From Arcicella sp. (GTDB lineage Bacteria > Bacteroidota > Bacteroidia > Cytophagales > Spirosomataceae): DNA of 37,442 bases. The notes beneath the pieces are model-generated. The model saw only the letters and a list, made by a program, of their open reading frames with translations. It did no database searches and had not been told where the DNA came from. This document shows, piece by piece, positions 9,262-17,879 of the stretch. The DNA is taken from assembly GCA_014376355.1 (NCBI GenBank), contig JACMRQ010000135.1:1-37442 (forward strand). Reading direction: 5' to 3'. The position numbers were made by a program, and so were the translations under genes. Numbering within the stretch: the stretch's first letter is position 1; every line of letters begins with the position of its first letter.

Positions 9262-10260
9262 TTAAAATAATTTTATTAAAGACTTGCCCCATGCACCCCC
9301 TTGTAAAATTAAATTTAATTTTTGAGGAACTTCTTCCAAAGTAATTTCAGTGGCTAATAATTCTAAATCTGCTGGTTTAAAATCGGTAGCTAATTTTTTC
9401 CAAATTTCTTGCCGTAAAGGCATAGGACACTCGGCTGAATCAATGCCAAATAACGTATTTCCACGAAGGATAAAAGGTAAAACAGAAGTTGGCAAATCAG
9501 GCGAGGCTACTAAACCGCAGATTGCCGCCGCTCCTCCATATGTCAGTGATTTTAATGCAGTCGCTAAAATATTTCCTCCAACCGTATCCACAACCCCCGC
9601 ATAAACTGATTTCAACATTGGACGACCAGATTTATCATCCATAGCTTCTCTTGATACAATTTCAGTTGCACCAACCTTTAATAAAAACTCATGTGCTTCT
9701 GGTTTTCCTGTTACTGCTGTTACTTTAAAACCTAATTTTTTCAATATCGCAACTGCTAAAATTCCCACACCGCCCGTTGAACCTGTTACTAATACCTTTC
9801 CTTTTTCAGGAGATAAACCATTGTTAATCAAAGCATTTATGCACGAAGCAGCCGTAAATCCCGCCGTTCCATTTATCATTGCCTCACGCATTGACAAACC
9901 TGCTGGCATAGCCACAATCCAGCGGGCAGGCACACGGATATACTCAGATAGTCCGCCCGAAGTATTCATGCCTAAATCATAACTGGTTACGATAACTTCA
10001 TCACCTACCTTAAAATCAGACGATTGACTTTCCTCCACAATTCCTGCGGCATCAATGCCTGGCGTGTGCGGATAATTGCGAGTAACCCCTTTATTACCAA
10101 CCGACGACAAAGCATCTTTATAATTGAGAGCAGAATAATGTACTCGAATCAAAACTTCCCCCGCAGGCAAATCCGAAACTTGACGTTGAATTATTTCTAT
10201 ATCATACTGTTTATCCGATTTTTCTGAAATTTGAAGTGCTTTAAACGTTTTGTTTTCCAT
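9262..10260 (-). CDS. YhdH/YhfP-family quinone-type oxidoreductase
   Basis: A 332-residue NAD(P)H-dependent medium-chain reductase of the zinc-free quinone oxidoreductase branch. The YhdH/AcuI subgroup includes acryloyl-CoA reductase. Visible features: the N-terminal GroES-like part with HYSALNYKDALS and TPGIDAAGIVEES; YDLGMNTSGGLSEYIRVP; the Rossmann motif VTGSTGGVGILAVAIL near 160; and ECPMPLRQEIWKKLATD, typical of the subgroup. The Cys ligands of zinc alcohol dehydrogenases are absent. Length matches the family (about 325-330). It is cytosolic and probably transcribed alone. The exact substrate cannot be read from the sequence. Confidence 0.9.
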   Translation of the reverse strand: MENKTFKALQISEKSDKQYDIEIIQRQVSDLPAGEVLIRVHYSALNYKDALSSVGNKGVTRNYPHTPGIDAAGIVEESQSSDFKVGDEVIVTSYDLGMNTSGGLSEYIRVPARWIVAMPAGLSMREAMINGTAGFTAASCINALINNGLSPEKGKVLVTGSTGGVGILAVAILKKLGFKVTAVTGKPEAHEFLLKVGATEIVSREAMDDKSGRPMLKSVYAGVVDTVGGNILATALKSLTYGGAAAICGLVASPDLPTSVLPFILRGNTLFGIDSAECPMPLRQEIWKKLATDFKPADLELLATEITLEEVPQKLNLILQGGAWGKSLIKLF

Positions 10261-10346
10261 GTTTTTATTTTCTTAAAAGATGTTAAACCCTTGCCTTTTA
10301 AGATTGAAATTGTTTGTTTTGTTATCATTTTCTTAAAACCATTTAA

Positions 10347-10377
10347 AAAGTCCTAAATCTAATTGTTTTAAGACTTT
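10347..10377 (-). terminator. Probable terminator of pruA
   Basis: AAAGTCCTAAA at 10347-10357 pairs with TTTAAGACTTT at 10367-10377 with one mismatch. On the minus strand the stem is followed by a T-rich stretch. It sits ten bases past the pruA stop. Confidence 0.6.
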
Positions 10378-10386
10378 CTAATAATA

Positions 10387-12015
10387 CTATTCCAATAAAA
10401 AAGGATACTTATAATCAATTGGCGATACTAACGTCTCCTTAATGGTTCTTGGAGAAACCCAACGTAAAAGGTTTAACATCGAACCCGCTTTGTCGTTTGT
10501 ACCCGATGCTCTTGCTCCTCCGAAGGGTTGTTGCCCAACTACAGCTCCCGTTGGTTTATCATTTATATAGAAATTACCTGCGGCATTGACTAACTTTTTA
10601 TTGGCTACATCCAAAGCATAACGGTCTTGAGCGAAAACCGCTCCCGTTAAAGCATATTCAGAAGTAGAATTTACGATGTCTAAAGTTTCTTCGTATTTAT
10701 TTTCATCGTAAACATAAATTGTCAAGACTGGTCCAAAAATTTCTTCGCACATCGTTTTGTAGTATGGGTCTTGCGTTAGAATAATGGTTGGTTCAATGAA
10801 ATATCCTTTTGATTTATCGCAATTTCCCCCTGCAAAAATCTCTGCGTTTTCTGAACGTTTAGTTTCTTCGATGTAATTAGCAATTTTATCAAAGGCTTTT
10901 TCATCAATAACAGCATTTACGAAATTTGAAAACTTTTCTACTACTCCCATTTTTATCTCCTGCAAAAACGTTTTTACATATCCCGAAGTTTCTTCCCATA
11001 GATTTTGCGGAATATAAGCACGGGAAGCCGCCGAACATTTTTGTCCTTGATATTCAAAAGCTCCTCTCACTAAACCCACAGCAAGTGCTTTTGGGTCAGC
11101 AGATTTGTGCGCTACAATAAAGTCTTTCCCACCTGTTTCACCTACAATTCTCGGGTACGATTTATAGAGGTGAATATTAGCTCCGATAGTTGTCCAAATA
11201 TGCTGAAAAACTTTTGTACTTCCTGTAAAATGGACTCCTGCAAATTGAGGATGTTTGAAAACAATATCTCCTGTCATTGGTCCATCGGTGTAAATTAAAT
11301 TAATCACACCATCTGGTAAACCTGCTTCTTTAAGAATTTTCATTAAGATATTAGCGGAGAAAATTTGTTGAGGTGATGGTTTCCAAATAACGACATTTCC
11401 CATTAAAGCGGCTGATGCGGGTAAATTTCCAGCAATTGCAGTGAAATTAAAGGGCGTTATCGCAAACACAAATCCTTCCAAGGGACGATATTCAAGGCGA
11501 TTCCAAACTCCGTCTGAAGATTCAGGTTGTTGAGCATAAATCTGAGCAGCAAAATGAGCATTAAATCTTAGAAAATCTATCCATTCGCAGGCGGCATCAA
11601 TCTCGGCTTGATAAGCATTTTTTGATTGCCCCAACATAGTAGAAGCATTTAAGTCCATCCGATATTTTGTAGCGGACAAGTCGGCTGCTTTTAGAAAAAT
11701 AGAAACCCTATTTTCCCAAGGTAAATTCGCCCATTGTTCACGAGCTTCAAGAGCAGATTCGATAGCTTTATTTACGTGAGTGGCATCGCCTTCGTGATAA
11801 TATCCAAGGATATGTTGGTGGTCATGCGGACACGTTAAGCACTGTTTATTGTTTGTTCTTATTTCCTCCGAACCAATGTACATCGGCACATCAACTACTT
11901 GACTACGCATTTCTGCCAGTTTAGCTTTAAGGGCTTCACGTTGAGGCGTATTAGGTGCGTAAGAAATTATTGGCTCGTTTTGAGGTTTGGGTACATTAAA
12001 AAATCCTGTTGACAT
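10387..12015 (-). CDS. pruA: L-glutamate gamma-semialdehyde (1-pyrroline-5-carboxylate) dehydrogenase
   Basis: Oxidises glutamate gamma-semialdehyde to glutamate with NAD+, the second step of proline breakdown and a step in arginine/ornithine use. It is an aldehyde dehydrogenase family member of 542 residues, the size of the stand-alone enzyme. The catalytic Cys lies in GQKCSAASRAYIP (Cys327) and the general-base Glu in VGETGGKDF (Glu293). PFNFTAIAGNLPA and the C-terminal QQPFGGARASGTNDKAG are typical of the P5C dehydrogenase branch. An ATG at 12078 would prepend 21 residues not expected for the family, so MSTGFFNVPKP at 12015 is taken as the start. No proline dehydrogenase gene is adjacent. 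Confidence 0.95.
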   Translation of the reverse strand: MSTGFFNVPKPQNEPIISYAPNTPQREALKAKLAEMRSQVVDVPMYIGSEEIRTNNKQCLTCPHDHQHILGYYHEGDATHVNKAIESALEAREQWANLPWENRVSIFLKAADLSATKYRMDLNASTMLGQSKNAYQAEIDAACEWIDFLRFNAHFAAQIYAQQPESSDGVWNRLEYRPLEGFVFAITPFNFTAIAGNLPASAALMGNVVIWKPSPQQIFSANILMKILKEAGLPDGVINLIYTDGPMTGDIVFKHPQFAGVHFTGSTKVFQHIWTTIGANIHLYKSYPRIVGETGGKDFIVAHKSADPKALAVGLVRGAFEYQGQKCSAASRAYIPQNLWEETSGYVKTFLQEIKMGVVEKFSNFVNAVIDEKAFDKIANYIEETKRSENAEIFAGGNCDKSKGYFIEPTIILTQDPYYKTMCEEIFGPVLTIYVYDENKYEETLDIVNSTSEYALTGAVFAQDRYALDVANKKLVNAAGNFYINDKPTGAVVGQQPFGGARASGTNDKAGSMLNLLRWVSPRTIKETLVSPIDYKYPFLLE

Positions 12016-12137
12016 TTGATGAAGTGTTTTGTTTACTGTAAAATTAGGAAATTTATTGTTAATGTAACATTGAACCATATTTGAGCATAGACGTTATTTG
12101 ATTCAAAACAGGAAACTTGTTTTAGATAAAAAGATAT

Positions 12138-13118
12138 TTATAACTCAAAATAAGGAAATATCTTGTCCAAAGTCTTCACGTCTAATAATTTAATCGGTTC
12201 AAAGTCCTTTTTTGAGGTAAAATTGCCATGTTGTTGTCGATAGGCAATAATGGATTTTGCAATATATGGACGTATGTAATAGTGCTTAAACTCCTCAGTG
12301 GTTACTTCATTTATTTTAATTTTTTTAAGCGGAGGATTCTTGATTGTTCCGAATTTTAATATCTCGTTCACAACGATTGAATCTAAGCCAAAAACTTCTT
12401 TTACTTGATTTTCTGAATAAAAACCACCAATCATTTCTCTGTATTTGATAATTCGAGCAGATAGTTTTGAGCCAATTCCTTTCAATTTTTTTAAATCGTT
12501 AGTGTCCGCACGGTTTAAATCAAACGCCACTGGTTTGAAGGATTCTTTGGTTGGGACTGGTGATGCTATTTTTACTTCGGAATTTAATTCTGGCTTTGGA
12601 AATGGCGTGAATCCTCCATTTGAAGATTTTTCGGGAAGCGTAATATAGGGTTCTAATTTTGTGTAAAGGTCAGTTGGGAAATCATAAATTCTTTTAAGGT
12701 CTTCTTTTTTACGAAATTGTCCTCCCTTTGTTCGATAATTGATAATTCGTTTTGCCATCCATTTGGCGATTCCCAATTCTTCAAATTGTGCCTCTGAGGC
12801 TTGATTTGGGTCGAATAGAGATAATTTTACAGGTTTTGAAGGATTGTTTTCTGATTCATATTTTTCATATTTATTGGCGTAACGGTCTTGAAAAGCCTCT
12901 TTTTTATCGGATTCTTTCACTTCTATTTTTGCCATTAATTCCTCAACTCTTTTGGGGTCAATGGTTTTGGAAGTTTGGGGATTATCTGGAAGAAAATCGA
13001 AAATGAATACTGAAATAATTAGAGTTACAATTAAAAAAATCATGAACATAAATCCTTTAATTTCAGTCTGATTGAAGGCGAAGTAATCTCGTAGGTAGAA
13101 TTTGATTTTTTTGAACAT
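12138..13118 (-). CDS. Membrane-anchored helix-hairpin-helix protein (ComEA-like repeats)
   Basis: A 326-residue protein with a basic N-terminus, one membrane span at about 22-43 (GFMFMIFLIVTLIISVFIF), a charged linker, then three HhH-type repeats at roughly 100-160 (FDPNQASEAQFEELGIAKWMA), 197-255 (FDLNRADTNDLKKLKGIGSK) and 268-326 (KINEVTTEEFKHYYIRPYIA). The middle repeat has the clearest GIG hairpin. HhH repeats of the ComEA type bind double-stranded DNA outside the inner membrane during uptake, but many Bacteroidota proteins of this layout have no tested role. Its start faces thrC across a 108-base divergent gap. DNA binding is inferred. Confidence 0.85.
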   Translation of the reverse strand: MFKKIKFYLRDYFAFNQTEIKGFMFMIFLIVTLIISVFIFDFLPDNPQTSKTIDPKRVEELMAKIEVKESDKKEAFQDRYANKYEKYESENNPSKPVKLSLFDPNQASEAQFEELGIAKWMAKRIINYRTKGGQFRKKEDLKRIYDFPTDLYTKLEPYITLPEKSSNGGFTPFPKPELNSEVKIASPVPTKESFKPVAFDLNRADTNDLKKLKGIGSKLSARIIKYREMIGGFYSENQVKEVFGLDSIVVNEILKFGTIKNPPLKKIKINEVTTEEFKHYYIRPYIAKSIIAYRQQHGNFTSKKDFEPIKLLDVKTLDKIFPYFEL

Positions 13119-13150
13119 CGTAGTTTTTAGAATTATTAGTGGTTTTAACT

Positions 13151-13158
13151 TAATTTTG
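13151..13158 (+). promoter_or_regulatory. Candidate -7 box for thrC
   Basis: TAATTTTG matches TAnnTTTG, 68 bases before the thrC start in the divergent gap. A TTG at 13111-13113 is too far away to be its -33 partner. Confidence 0.35.
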
Positions 13159-13226
13159 TGGTGTTAAATTAATGGATTTACCACAAAGTCGCAAGAATGC
13201 AAAGTTTTTAATAAGTAATTTAGTTT

Positions 13227-14531
13227 ATGATACTTTATAGCACCAATCATCAAAGTCCTGATGTGTCATTAGAAGAGGCAGTTTTCCGAGGTTTACCGTC
13301 CGATAATGGCTTATATATGCCTCATATTATTCCGACTTTACCATCCTCTTTTTTTGAAAATATTGACAAAATGTCAATTACTGACATTGCCTTTGAAGTA
13401 TCAAAAGCATTATTGAGTGGTGATATTTCAGATGAGGATTTGAAAATGATTGTGGAACGAGCTATTGATTTTGATGCTCCTTTGGTTAAAATAGAAAAAA
13501 ATACTTTCATTTTGGAATTATTCCATGGACCTTCAATGGCTTTCAAGGACTTTGGAGCAAGATTTATGGCTTCGTTGATGTCATATTTCTTACAAAAATC
13601 TCATAAAGATATTCATATTCTTGTGGCAACCTCGGGCGATACAGGCGGAGCTGTGGCACAAGGCTTTTATAAAACTCCAGGCATTAAGGTTACAATTTTA
13701 TATCCAACTGGCAAGGTTTCGGATATTCAAGAAAAGCAGTTGACTACCTTGGGCGAAAATATAACGGCTTTAGAAATTGATGGTACTTTTGATGATTGTC
13801 AGACTTTGGTAAAAGCGGCATTTTTGGATAAAGATTTGGCATCAAAATTTAATTTGGCATCAGCTAATTCTATAAATATCAGTCGTTTAATTCCTCAAAC
13901 CTTTTATTATTTTAATGCTTTTGCAGAATTGAAACGTAAAGGAAATACCAAACCCGTAGTTTTTTGTGTACCTAGTGGCAATTTCGGAAATCTATCGGCA
14001 GGATTAATTGCCAAACGAATGGGTTTACCCGTGAAGATGTTTGTGGCAGCTACCAATGCAAATAATGTTGTACCCGAATATTTAAAAACGGGTAATTATG
14101 TTTCAAAAATATCTCAAGAAACTATTTCAAATGCGATGGACGTTGGCAATCCTTCCAATTTTATCCGTATGCGTTTATTAGCAGGTGATGCCCATGAGCA
14201 AGTTCTTACACATATCAAGGGAGATTTTAGTACTGATACGGATACTCGTAAAGCCATGAAAGATGTTTTTGAACGGACAAATTACATAATGTGTCCGCAT
14301 ACTGCAGTGGCTTATTTAGGCTTGAAATCTTATACTGAAACGTTGAATGAAGAAGTGGCTGGCGTTGTACTTTCAACAGCTCATTATGCTAAATTTTTAG
14401 ATGTAGTAGAAGATACTTTAGGAACCAAGGTTGATGTTCCAGAGCGTTTATCGGCTTTATTATCGAAAGAGAAAGTGGCGATTCCGATGAGTAAAGAATT
14501 TGTAGATTTTAAAAAATATTTATTGAGTTAA
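13227..14531 (+). CDS. thrC: Threonine synthase
   Basis: The PLP enzyme that converts O-phosphohomoserine to threonine and phosphate. It has 434 residues, as in the shorter bacterial class. The N-terminus ILYSTNHQSPDVSLEEAVFRGLP is characteristic. The PLP lysine is Lys107 in GPSMAFKDFGARF. The phosphate and cofactor segments ATSGDTGGAVAQGF and PSGNFGNLSAGLIAKRMG follow, and the C-terminus carries the MCPHTAVAYLGL and STAHYAKF motifs. It is a lone plus-strand gene here, without thrA or thrB neighbours, and ends at a strong palindromic terminator shared with the convergent acyl-CoA synthetase. Confidence 0.96.
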   Translation: MILYSTNHQSPDVSLEEAVFRGLPSDNGLYMPHIIPTLPSSFFENIDKMSITDIAFEVSKALLSGDISDEDLKMIVERAIDFDAPLVKIEKNTFILELFHGPSMAFKDFGARFMASLMSYFLQKSHKDIHILVATSGDTGGAVAQGFYKTPGIKVTILYPTGKVSDIQEKQLTTLGENITALEIDGTFDDCQTLVKAAFLDKDLASKFNLASANSINISRLIPQTFYYFNAFAELKRKGNTKPVVFCVPSGNFGNLSAGLIAKRMGLPVKMFVAATNANNVVPEYLKTGNYVSKISQETISNAMDVGNPSNFIRMRLLAGDAHEQVLTHIKGDFSTDTDTRKAMKDVFERTNYIMCPHTAVAYLGLKSYTETLNEEVAGVVLSTAHYAKFLDVVEDTLGTKVDVPERLSALLSKEKVAIPMSKEFVDFKKYLLS

Positions 14532-14580
14532 ATTATTAAAAGAGGCTCTAAATTCTAAATTTAGAGCCTCTTTTAATAAT
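14532..14580. terminator. Bidirectional terminator, 23-base perfect stem
   Basis: Arms 14532-14554 and 14558-14580 are perfect reverse complements around a three-base gap, with an AGAGGCTCTAAATT core and A/T runs on both outer sides. It fills the whole gap between the stops of thrC and the convergent acyl-CoA synthetase. Confidence 0.93.
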
Positions 14581-14581
14581 T

Positions 14582-16357
14582 CTATGATTCATACATTCCC
14601 TCAATCAGTTCCTTATATTTTCCATGAATAATTTTTCTTTTCAATTTTAAGGTTGGCGTTAATTCTCCACTTTCAATCGTGAAAAGTTTTGGGAGTAACT
14701 CTACCTTTTTAACTTGTTGGTATTGAGCTATGCTTTTCATTAAATCTTTTACTTCTTGGTTTATTTTATCCTTTACTTTGTCATTTTTAATCATTTGAGC
14801 ATCATCACCATAATCTATTCCATTTCTTGAACACCATTCTTTCAAAGCATTAAAGTCTGGGATTATTAAGGCTGACGGGAATTTCTGCCCCTCACCTACT
14901 ACAATTGCCTGTTCTATTAAAACGGATTCTTTTAATTTATTTTCTACCAACTGCGGAGCAACATATTTTCCGCCCGATGTTTTGAATATTTCCTTTTTAC
15001 GGTCGGTAATTTTCAAATATTTTCCTTCCGATAATTCACCAATATCTCCTGTATGAAACCACCCTTCCGAATCAATTGCCTCTGCTGTGGCTTCTGGTTT
15101 TTTGTAGTATCCTTTCATAATTGAAGGGCCTTTTACGCAAATTTCACCATCCTCTGCAATTTTTAATTGTACGTTTGGGAGTACCGTTCCTACGCAACCG
15201 ATTCTAAAATCACTCAAGATACTACTTGAAATTACTGGTGAAGTTTCTGTCAATCCATATCCCTCCGCAATCGGAATTCCAGCTGCCCAAAATATTCTTG
15301 ATAGCCGTGGTTGTAGTGCTGCAGAACCAGAGGCTATGAGCTTAATATTTCCTCCTAAAGCTTCTTTCCATTTACTAAAAATGAGTTTTCGAGCAATTTT
15401 TAATTGTGTATCATACCACCAACCCATCGGTTTCATGGGGTCATATTTTAAACCTAAATTTAATGCCCAGAAAAATAGTTGTTTTTTAATGCCTGTTAGT
15501 TCATAACCTTTTGCGACAATCTTGTCATAAACTTTTTCTAAAAGTCGAGGAACTGTGGCAAAAACGTGCGGTTTGACTTCTTTCAAATTATCACCAATAG
15601 TTTCCATACTCTCGGCATAATAAACAGAAACGCCATAATACATATATACGTACACATCCATACGCTCATAAATATGACATAAAGGGAGAAAACTCAATGC
15701 TCTTTCATCTGAAAGTAAGGGTAATGATTCTGCCTCCACGATACCTTCAATATTTGAAATGATGTTATGATGCGTCAGCATTACGCCTTTAGGTTGTCCC
15801 GTTGTTCCAGAGGTATAAATTAACGTCAGAAGATTATCTGGTTCAACGGCAGCTTTTAAAGGCTCTAATTGTGCAATATTTTCTCCATTTGCTAAATCTG
15901 TAACTTCATACCAATGTTTCGCACCACTAATCTTATCAAAAGTATAAATTCCCTCAATTCCTTCCAAAGTTTGCGTTGCTTCAAGGACTTTTTCTAATAG
16001 TTCTTTTCCTGCCACGAAGATAAATTTAACCTCCGCATCACTAAATATATATTTATAATCTTCTACTGTAATGGTTGGATACATTGGCACTGAAACTGCT
16101 CCCAGTTGCTGTATTCCAAGTTCAATAAAATTCCATTCAGGACGATTGGGTGAAATAATGGCTATTTTATCATCTTTTTTCACACCTAATTTCATTAGTC
16201 CCAAACTTACTTTATTCACAGTTTCAATTAATTCTACGGCACTATATTTTTTCCACTCACCGTTTACTTTATTGGCAAAGGCATCATTTTTATTTACTGG
16301 TAAAACACAGTTTGGCAGTAAATCAAATACCCGTGTTATTTTTTGGTTATTTTTCAT
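14582..16357 (-). CDS. Long-chain acyl-CoA synthetase (AMP-forming)
   Basis: Activates long-chain fatty acids with ATP and CoA through an acyl-adenylate, at the cytosolic face of the membrane. A 591-residue ANL-superfamily enzyme: P-loop YTSGTTGQPKGVMLTH near 180; LPLCHIYER just after it; the adenylate motif EGYGLTETSPVISSS near 375; GWFHTGDIG near 430; ITDRKKEIFKTSGGKYVAP near 450 with the hinge; and a C-terminal domain ending LTPTLKLKRKIIHGKY. The form is that of the bacterial long-chain/FAA1-like group, of usual length (about 590-600). An AT-rich leader of about 170 bases with an exact TATATTTG box precedes it. Confidence 0.95.
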   Translation of the reverse strand: MKNNQKITRVFDLLPNCVLPVNKNDAFANKVNGEWKKYSAVELIETVNKVSLGLMKLGVKKDDKIAIISPNRPEWNFIELGIQQLGAVSVPMYPTITVEDYKYIFSDAEVKFIFVAGKELLEKVLEATQTLEGIEGIYTFDKISGAKHWYEVTDLANGENIAQLEPLKAAVEPDNLLTLIYTSGTTGQPKGVMLTHHNIISNIEGIVEAESLPLLSDERALSFLPLCHIYERMDVYVYMYYGVSVYYAESMETIGDNLKEVKPHVFATVPRLLEKVYDKIVAKGYELTGIKKQLFFWALNLGLKYDPMKPMGWWYDTQLKIARKLIFSKWKEALGGNIKLIASGSAALQPRLSRIFWAAGIPIAEGYGLTETSPVISSSILSDFRIGCVGTVLPNVQLKIAEDGEICVKGPSIMKGYYKKPEATAEAIDSEGWFHTGDIGELSEGKYLKITDRKKEIFKTSGGKYVAPQLVENKLKESVLIEQAIVVGEGQKFPSALIIPDFNALKEWCSRNGIDYGDDAQMIKNDKVKDKINQEVKDLMKSIAQYQQVKKVELLPKLFTIESGELTPTLKLKRKIIHGKYKELIEGMYES

Positions 16358-16437
16358 AAAAGAACTTTATAATTGTTAATTAGTTTTATCTTTTTTAAGT
16401 ACAATTTTTAATTTTTTTTATTATAAAAACTGTTCAA

Positions 16438-16445
16438 CAAATATA
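16438..16445 (-). promoter_or_regulatory. Candidate -7 box for the acyl-CoA synthetase gene
   Basis: Minus-strand TATATTTG, 80 bases before the start. The nearest TTG upstream is 29 bases away, wider than usual. Confidence 0.35.
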
Positions 16446-16500
16446 AAGAGGTTTGCTTAGAATGGAATAATATGCAAGCATAATTATTTTATTATTATTT

Positions 16501-16529
16501 AACAAAAAAGCCCAAATTTCTTTGGGCTT
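16501..16529 (-). terminator. Terminator of the metalloprotease-MORN gene
   Basis: AAGCCCAAA at 16508-16516, loop TTTC, TTTGGGCTT at 16521-16529; on the minus strand a T-run follows the stem. It lies five bases past the stop. Confidence 0.9.
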
Positions 16530-16533
16530 CCTA

Positions 16534-17685
16534 TTAATTTTCTTCATCGCTTTCTACTTTAATGATTTCCTTTCTTCCATCCGAGTAGATATAGGTTAAT
16601 TCAACTACGTCCCGTTCCTCATTACTATCTAAAACATAGCTGCCATTATTGGTCGGTCTATCATCAATAAATCTACCTTCAAATTTTTCTCCATTCGGAA
16701 AATAAAAGGTTCCACTTCCATATCTTTTTCCAAGAACATATTCACCGACGTACATTTTTTTACCATTTGCGTAAAAGTGCATTCCATATCCATCTCTTTT
16801 TCCATTTCTCCAAGAACCCTTATAACTTCCTTGCAATGGGTGTATGTAGATTCCGTCTCCGTTAGCACAATCGCCCGTAACGCATCCTATTCTTGAAACT
16901 GAAGATGTTGTTGTTCTACCCATTCCCAAATCTCTCTCCGTCACTTGTACTTGTCTCTGTGGAGTTCTTGTATCATTCCTAACAATTACTTTATTTTCCT
17001 CAACTCGATTCGTTTCTGGAACGTTATTTATTTCAGGTTGAATTGGTTTTGTTTGTGGTCTTTGTGAAATTGTTGATATTCTTGGGTGCATATTTTCCGC
17101 TTCATTCCATCCTTTTTGAATAGCTACAAGTCTTTGCGATTGTGGAGGATGCGTTGAAGTGACAAATTCACCTTGAAAATGTTTCATTGCCTCCTGCGAT
17201 TGTGAAAGATTCGCTCCCATTTCATGCAACCAAAATCCTGAGAAATAATCTGCCTCTAACTCTTTTTCAGGACGACTTCCCGTTCCGTCAATGGTGTGAA
17301 AATTAGCATGATGACCAATTTCATGGGCTAAAATTGAAATTGCTCCCCAATCAGTATGCGTTGTTTCTTCAACCCTGCTCAAAAATGCATTATCATAAAT
17401 AATAAAAGGCTGTCCCTCTATTACAGTTGCAAAACAATTATCAGTATTTGAACACTGCATTACTTTAAATTTCGAATTAACCTGTCCCATCTTCTTGGCA
17501 AATTGTCTAATTACTTGCTCAGCATGGCTGTCGGATACGAACCCTTGCATTTGTGGACAAATCTCTTGAGGAGAAATATTTCTACCGAAATAATTACAAG
17601 CGAAATTATTCTTTCTGTTACTCTGTTGGCTATACGATTGATTTATCAACAAAAAAGTCAATAATACTAATAGTCTGGTTTTCAT
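16534..17685 (-). CDS. Secreted M48-like metallopeptidase with C-terminal MORN repeats
   Basis: A 383-residue exported protein. MKTRLLVLLTFLLINQSYS is a signal peptide. The zinc motif HEIGHH (His121, Glu122, His125) is followed by KELEADYFSG, giving the third ligand Glu (142 or 144) in the ExxAD pattern of M48-type gluzincins. After a Gln/Thr/Pro-rich linker (about 215-265) come MORN repeats (about 275-350), seen as GSYKGSWRNGKRDGYG, YVGEYVLGKRYGSG and FEGRFIDDRP. MORN repeats often bind membranes or act as scaffolds. Four Cys in the N-terminal domain (30, 43, 78, 84) could form disulfides. An ATG at 17733 would place 16 residues before the signal peptide and is rejected. Two DnaA-box sequences lie directly before the start. 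Substrate unknown. Confidence 0.82.
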   Translation of the reverse strand: MKTRLLVLLTFLLINQSYSQQSNRKNNFACNYFGRNISPQEICPQMQGFVSDSHAEQVIRQFAKKMGQVNSKFKVMQCSNTDNCFATVIEGQPFIIYDNAFLSRVEETTHTDWGAISILAHEIGHHANFHTIDGTGSRPEKELEADYFSGFWLHEMGANLSQSQEAMKHFQGEFVTSTHPPQSQRLVAIQKGWNEAENMHPRISTISQRPQTKPIQPEINNVPETNRVEENKVIVRNDTRTPQRQVQVTERDLGMGRTTTSSVSRIGCVTGDCANGDGIYIHPLQGSYKGSWRNGKRDGYGMHFYANGKKMYVGEYVLGKRYGSGTFYFPNGEKFEGRFIDDRPTNNGSYVLDSNEERDVVELTYIYSDGRKEIIKVESDEEN

Positions 17686-17713
17686 GTGGATAAACTTACT
17701 TGAATGTGGATAA
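17685..17713 (-). promoter_or_regulatory. Two tandem DnaA-box sequences at the start of the metalloprotease gene
   Basis: Two exact minus-strand TTATCCACA boxes at 17685-17693 and 17705-17713 form 10-base direct repeats with a 20-base period, about two helical turns. The first overlaps the ATG of the downstream gene (TTATCCAC-ATG). A third exact box on the plus strand is at 17816-17824. They may be outlying members of the origin cluster at 19.7-20.3 kb, or an operator. Confidence 0.6.
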
Positions 17714-17826
17714 TTTCGAGTTAATAGAAGCATTTTTCATAAGTAAATTTTTATCATGCTTTGAATGGAAATTATTGAAGATTAAACGGTTGATTTTTTG
17801 ATAATAATTTTAATTTTATCCACAAA

Positions 17827-17857
17827 AAACCGCAAGTCTTTAAAAAACCTGCGGTTT
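17827..17857 (-). terminator. Terminator of the TPR gene
   Basis: AAACCGCA at 17827-17834 pairs with TGCGGTTT at 17850-17857; the minus-strand continuation is T-rich. It lies 22 bases past the TPR stop, and the exact DnaA box 17816-17824 sits right behind it. Confidence 0.85.
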
Positions 17858-17879
17858 GACATTATTACGAAATTTACAA

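Noticed and set aside
12138-13118. The HhH protein together with the ComF-type gene as evidence for a competence system
   Set aside because: Both families are widespread outside competence, they are 19 kb apart, and no ComEC, pilus or DprA gene is present.
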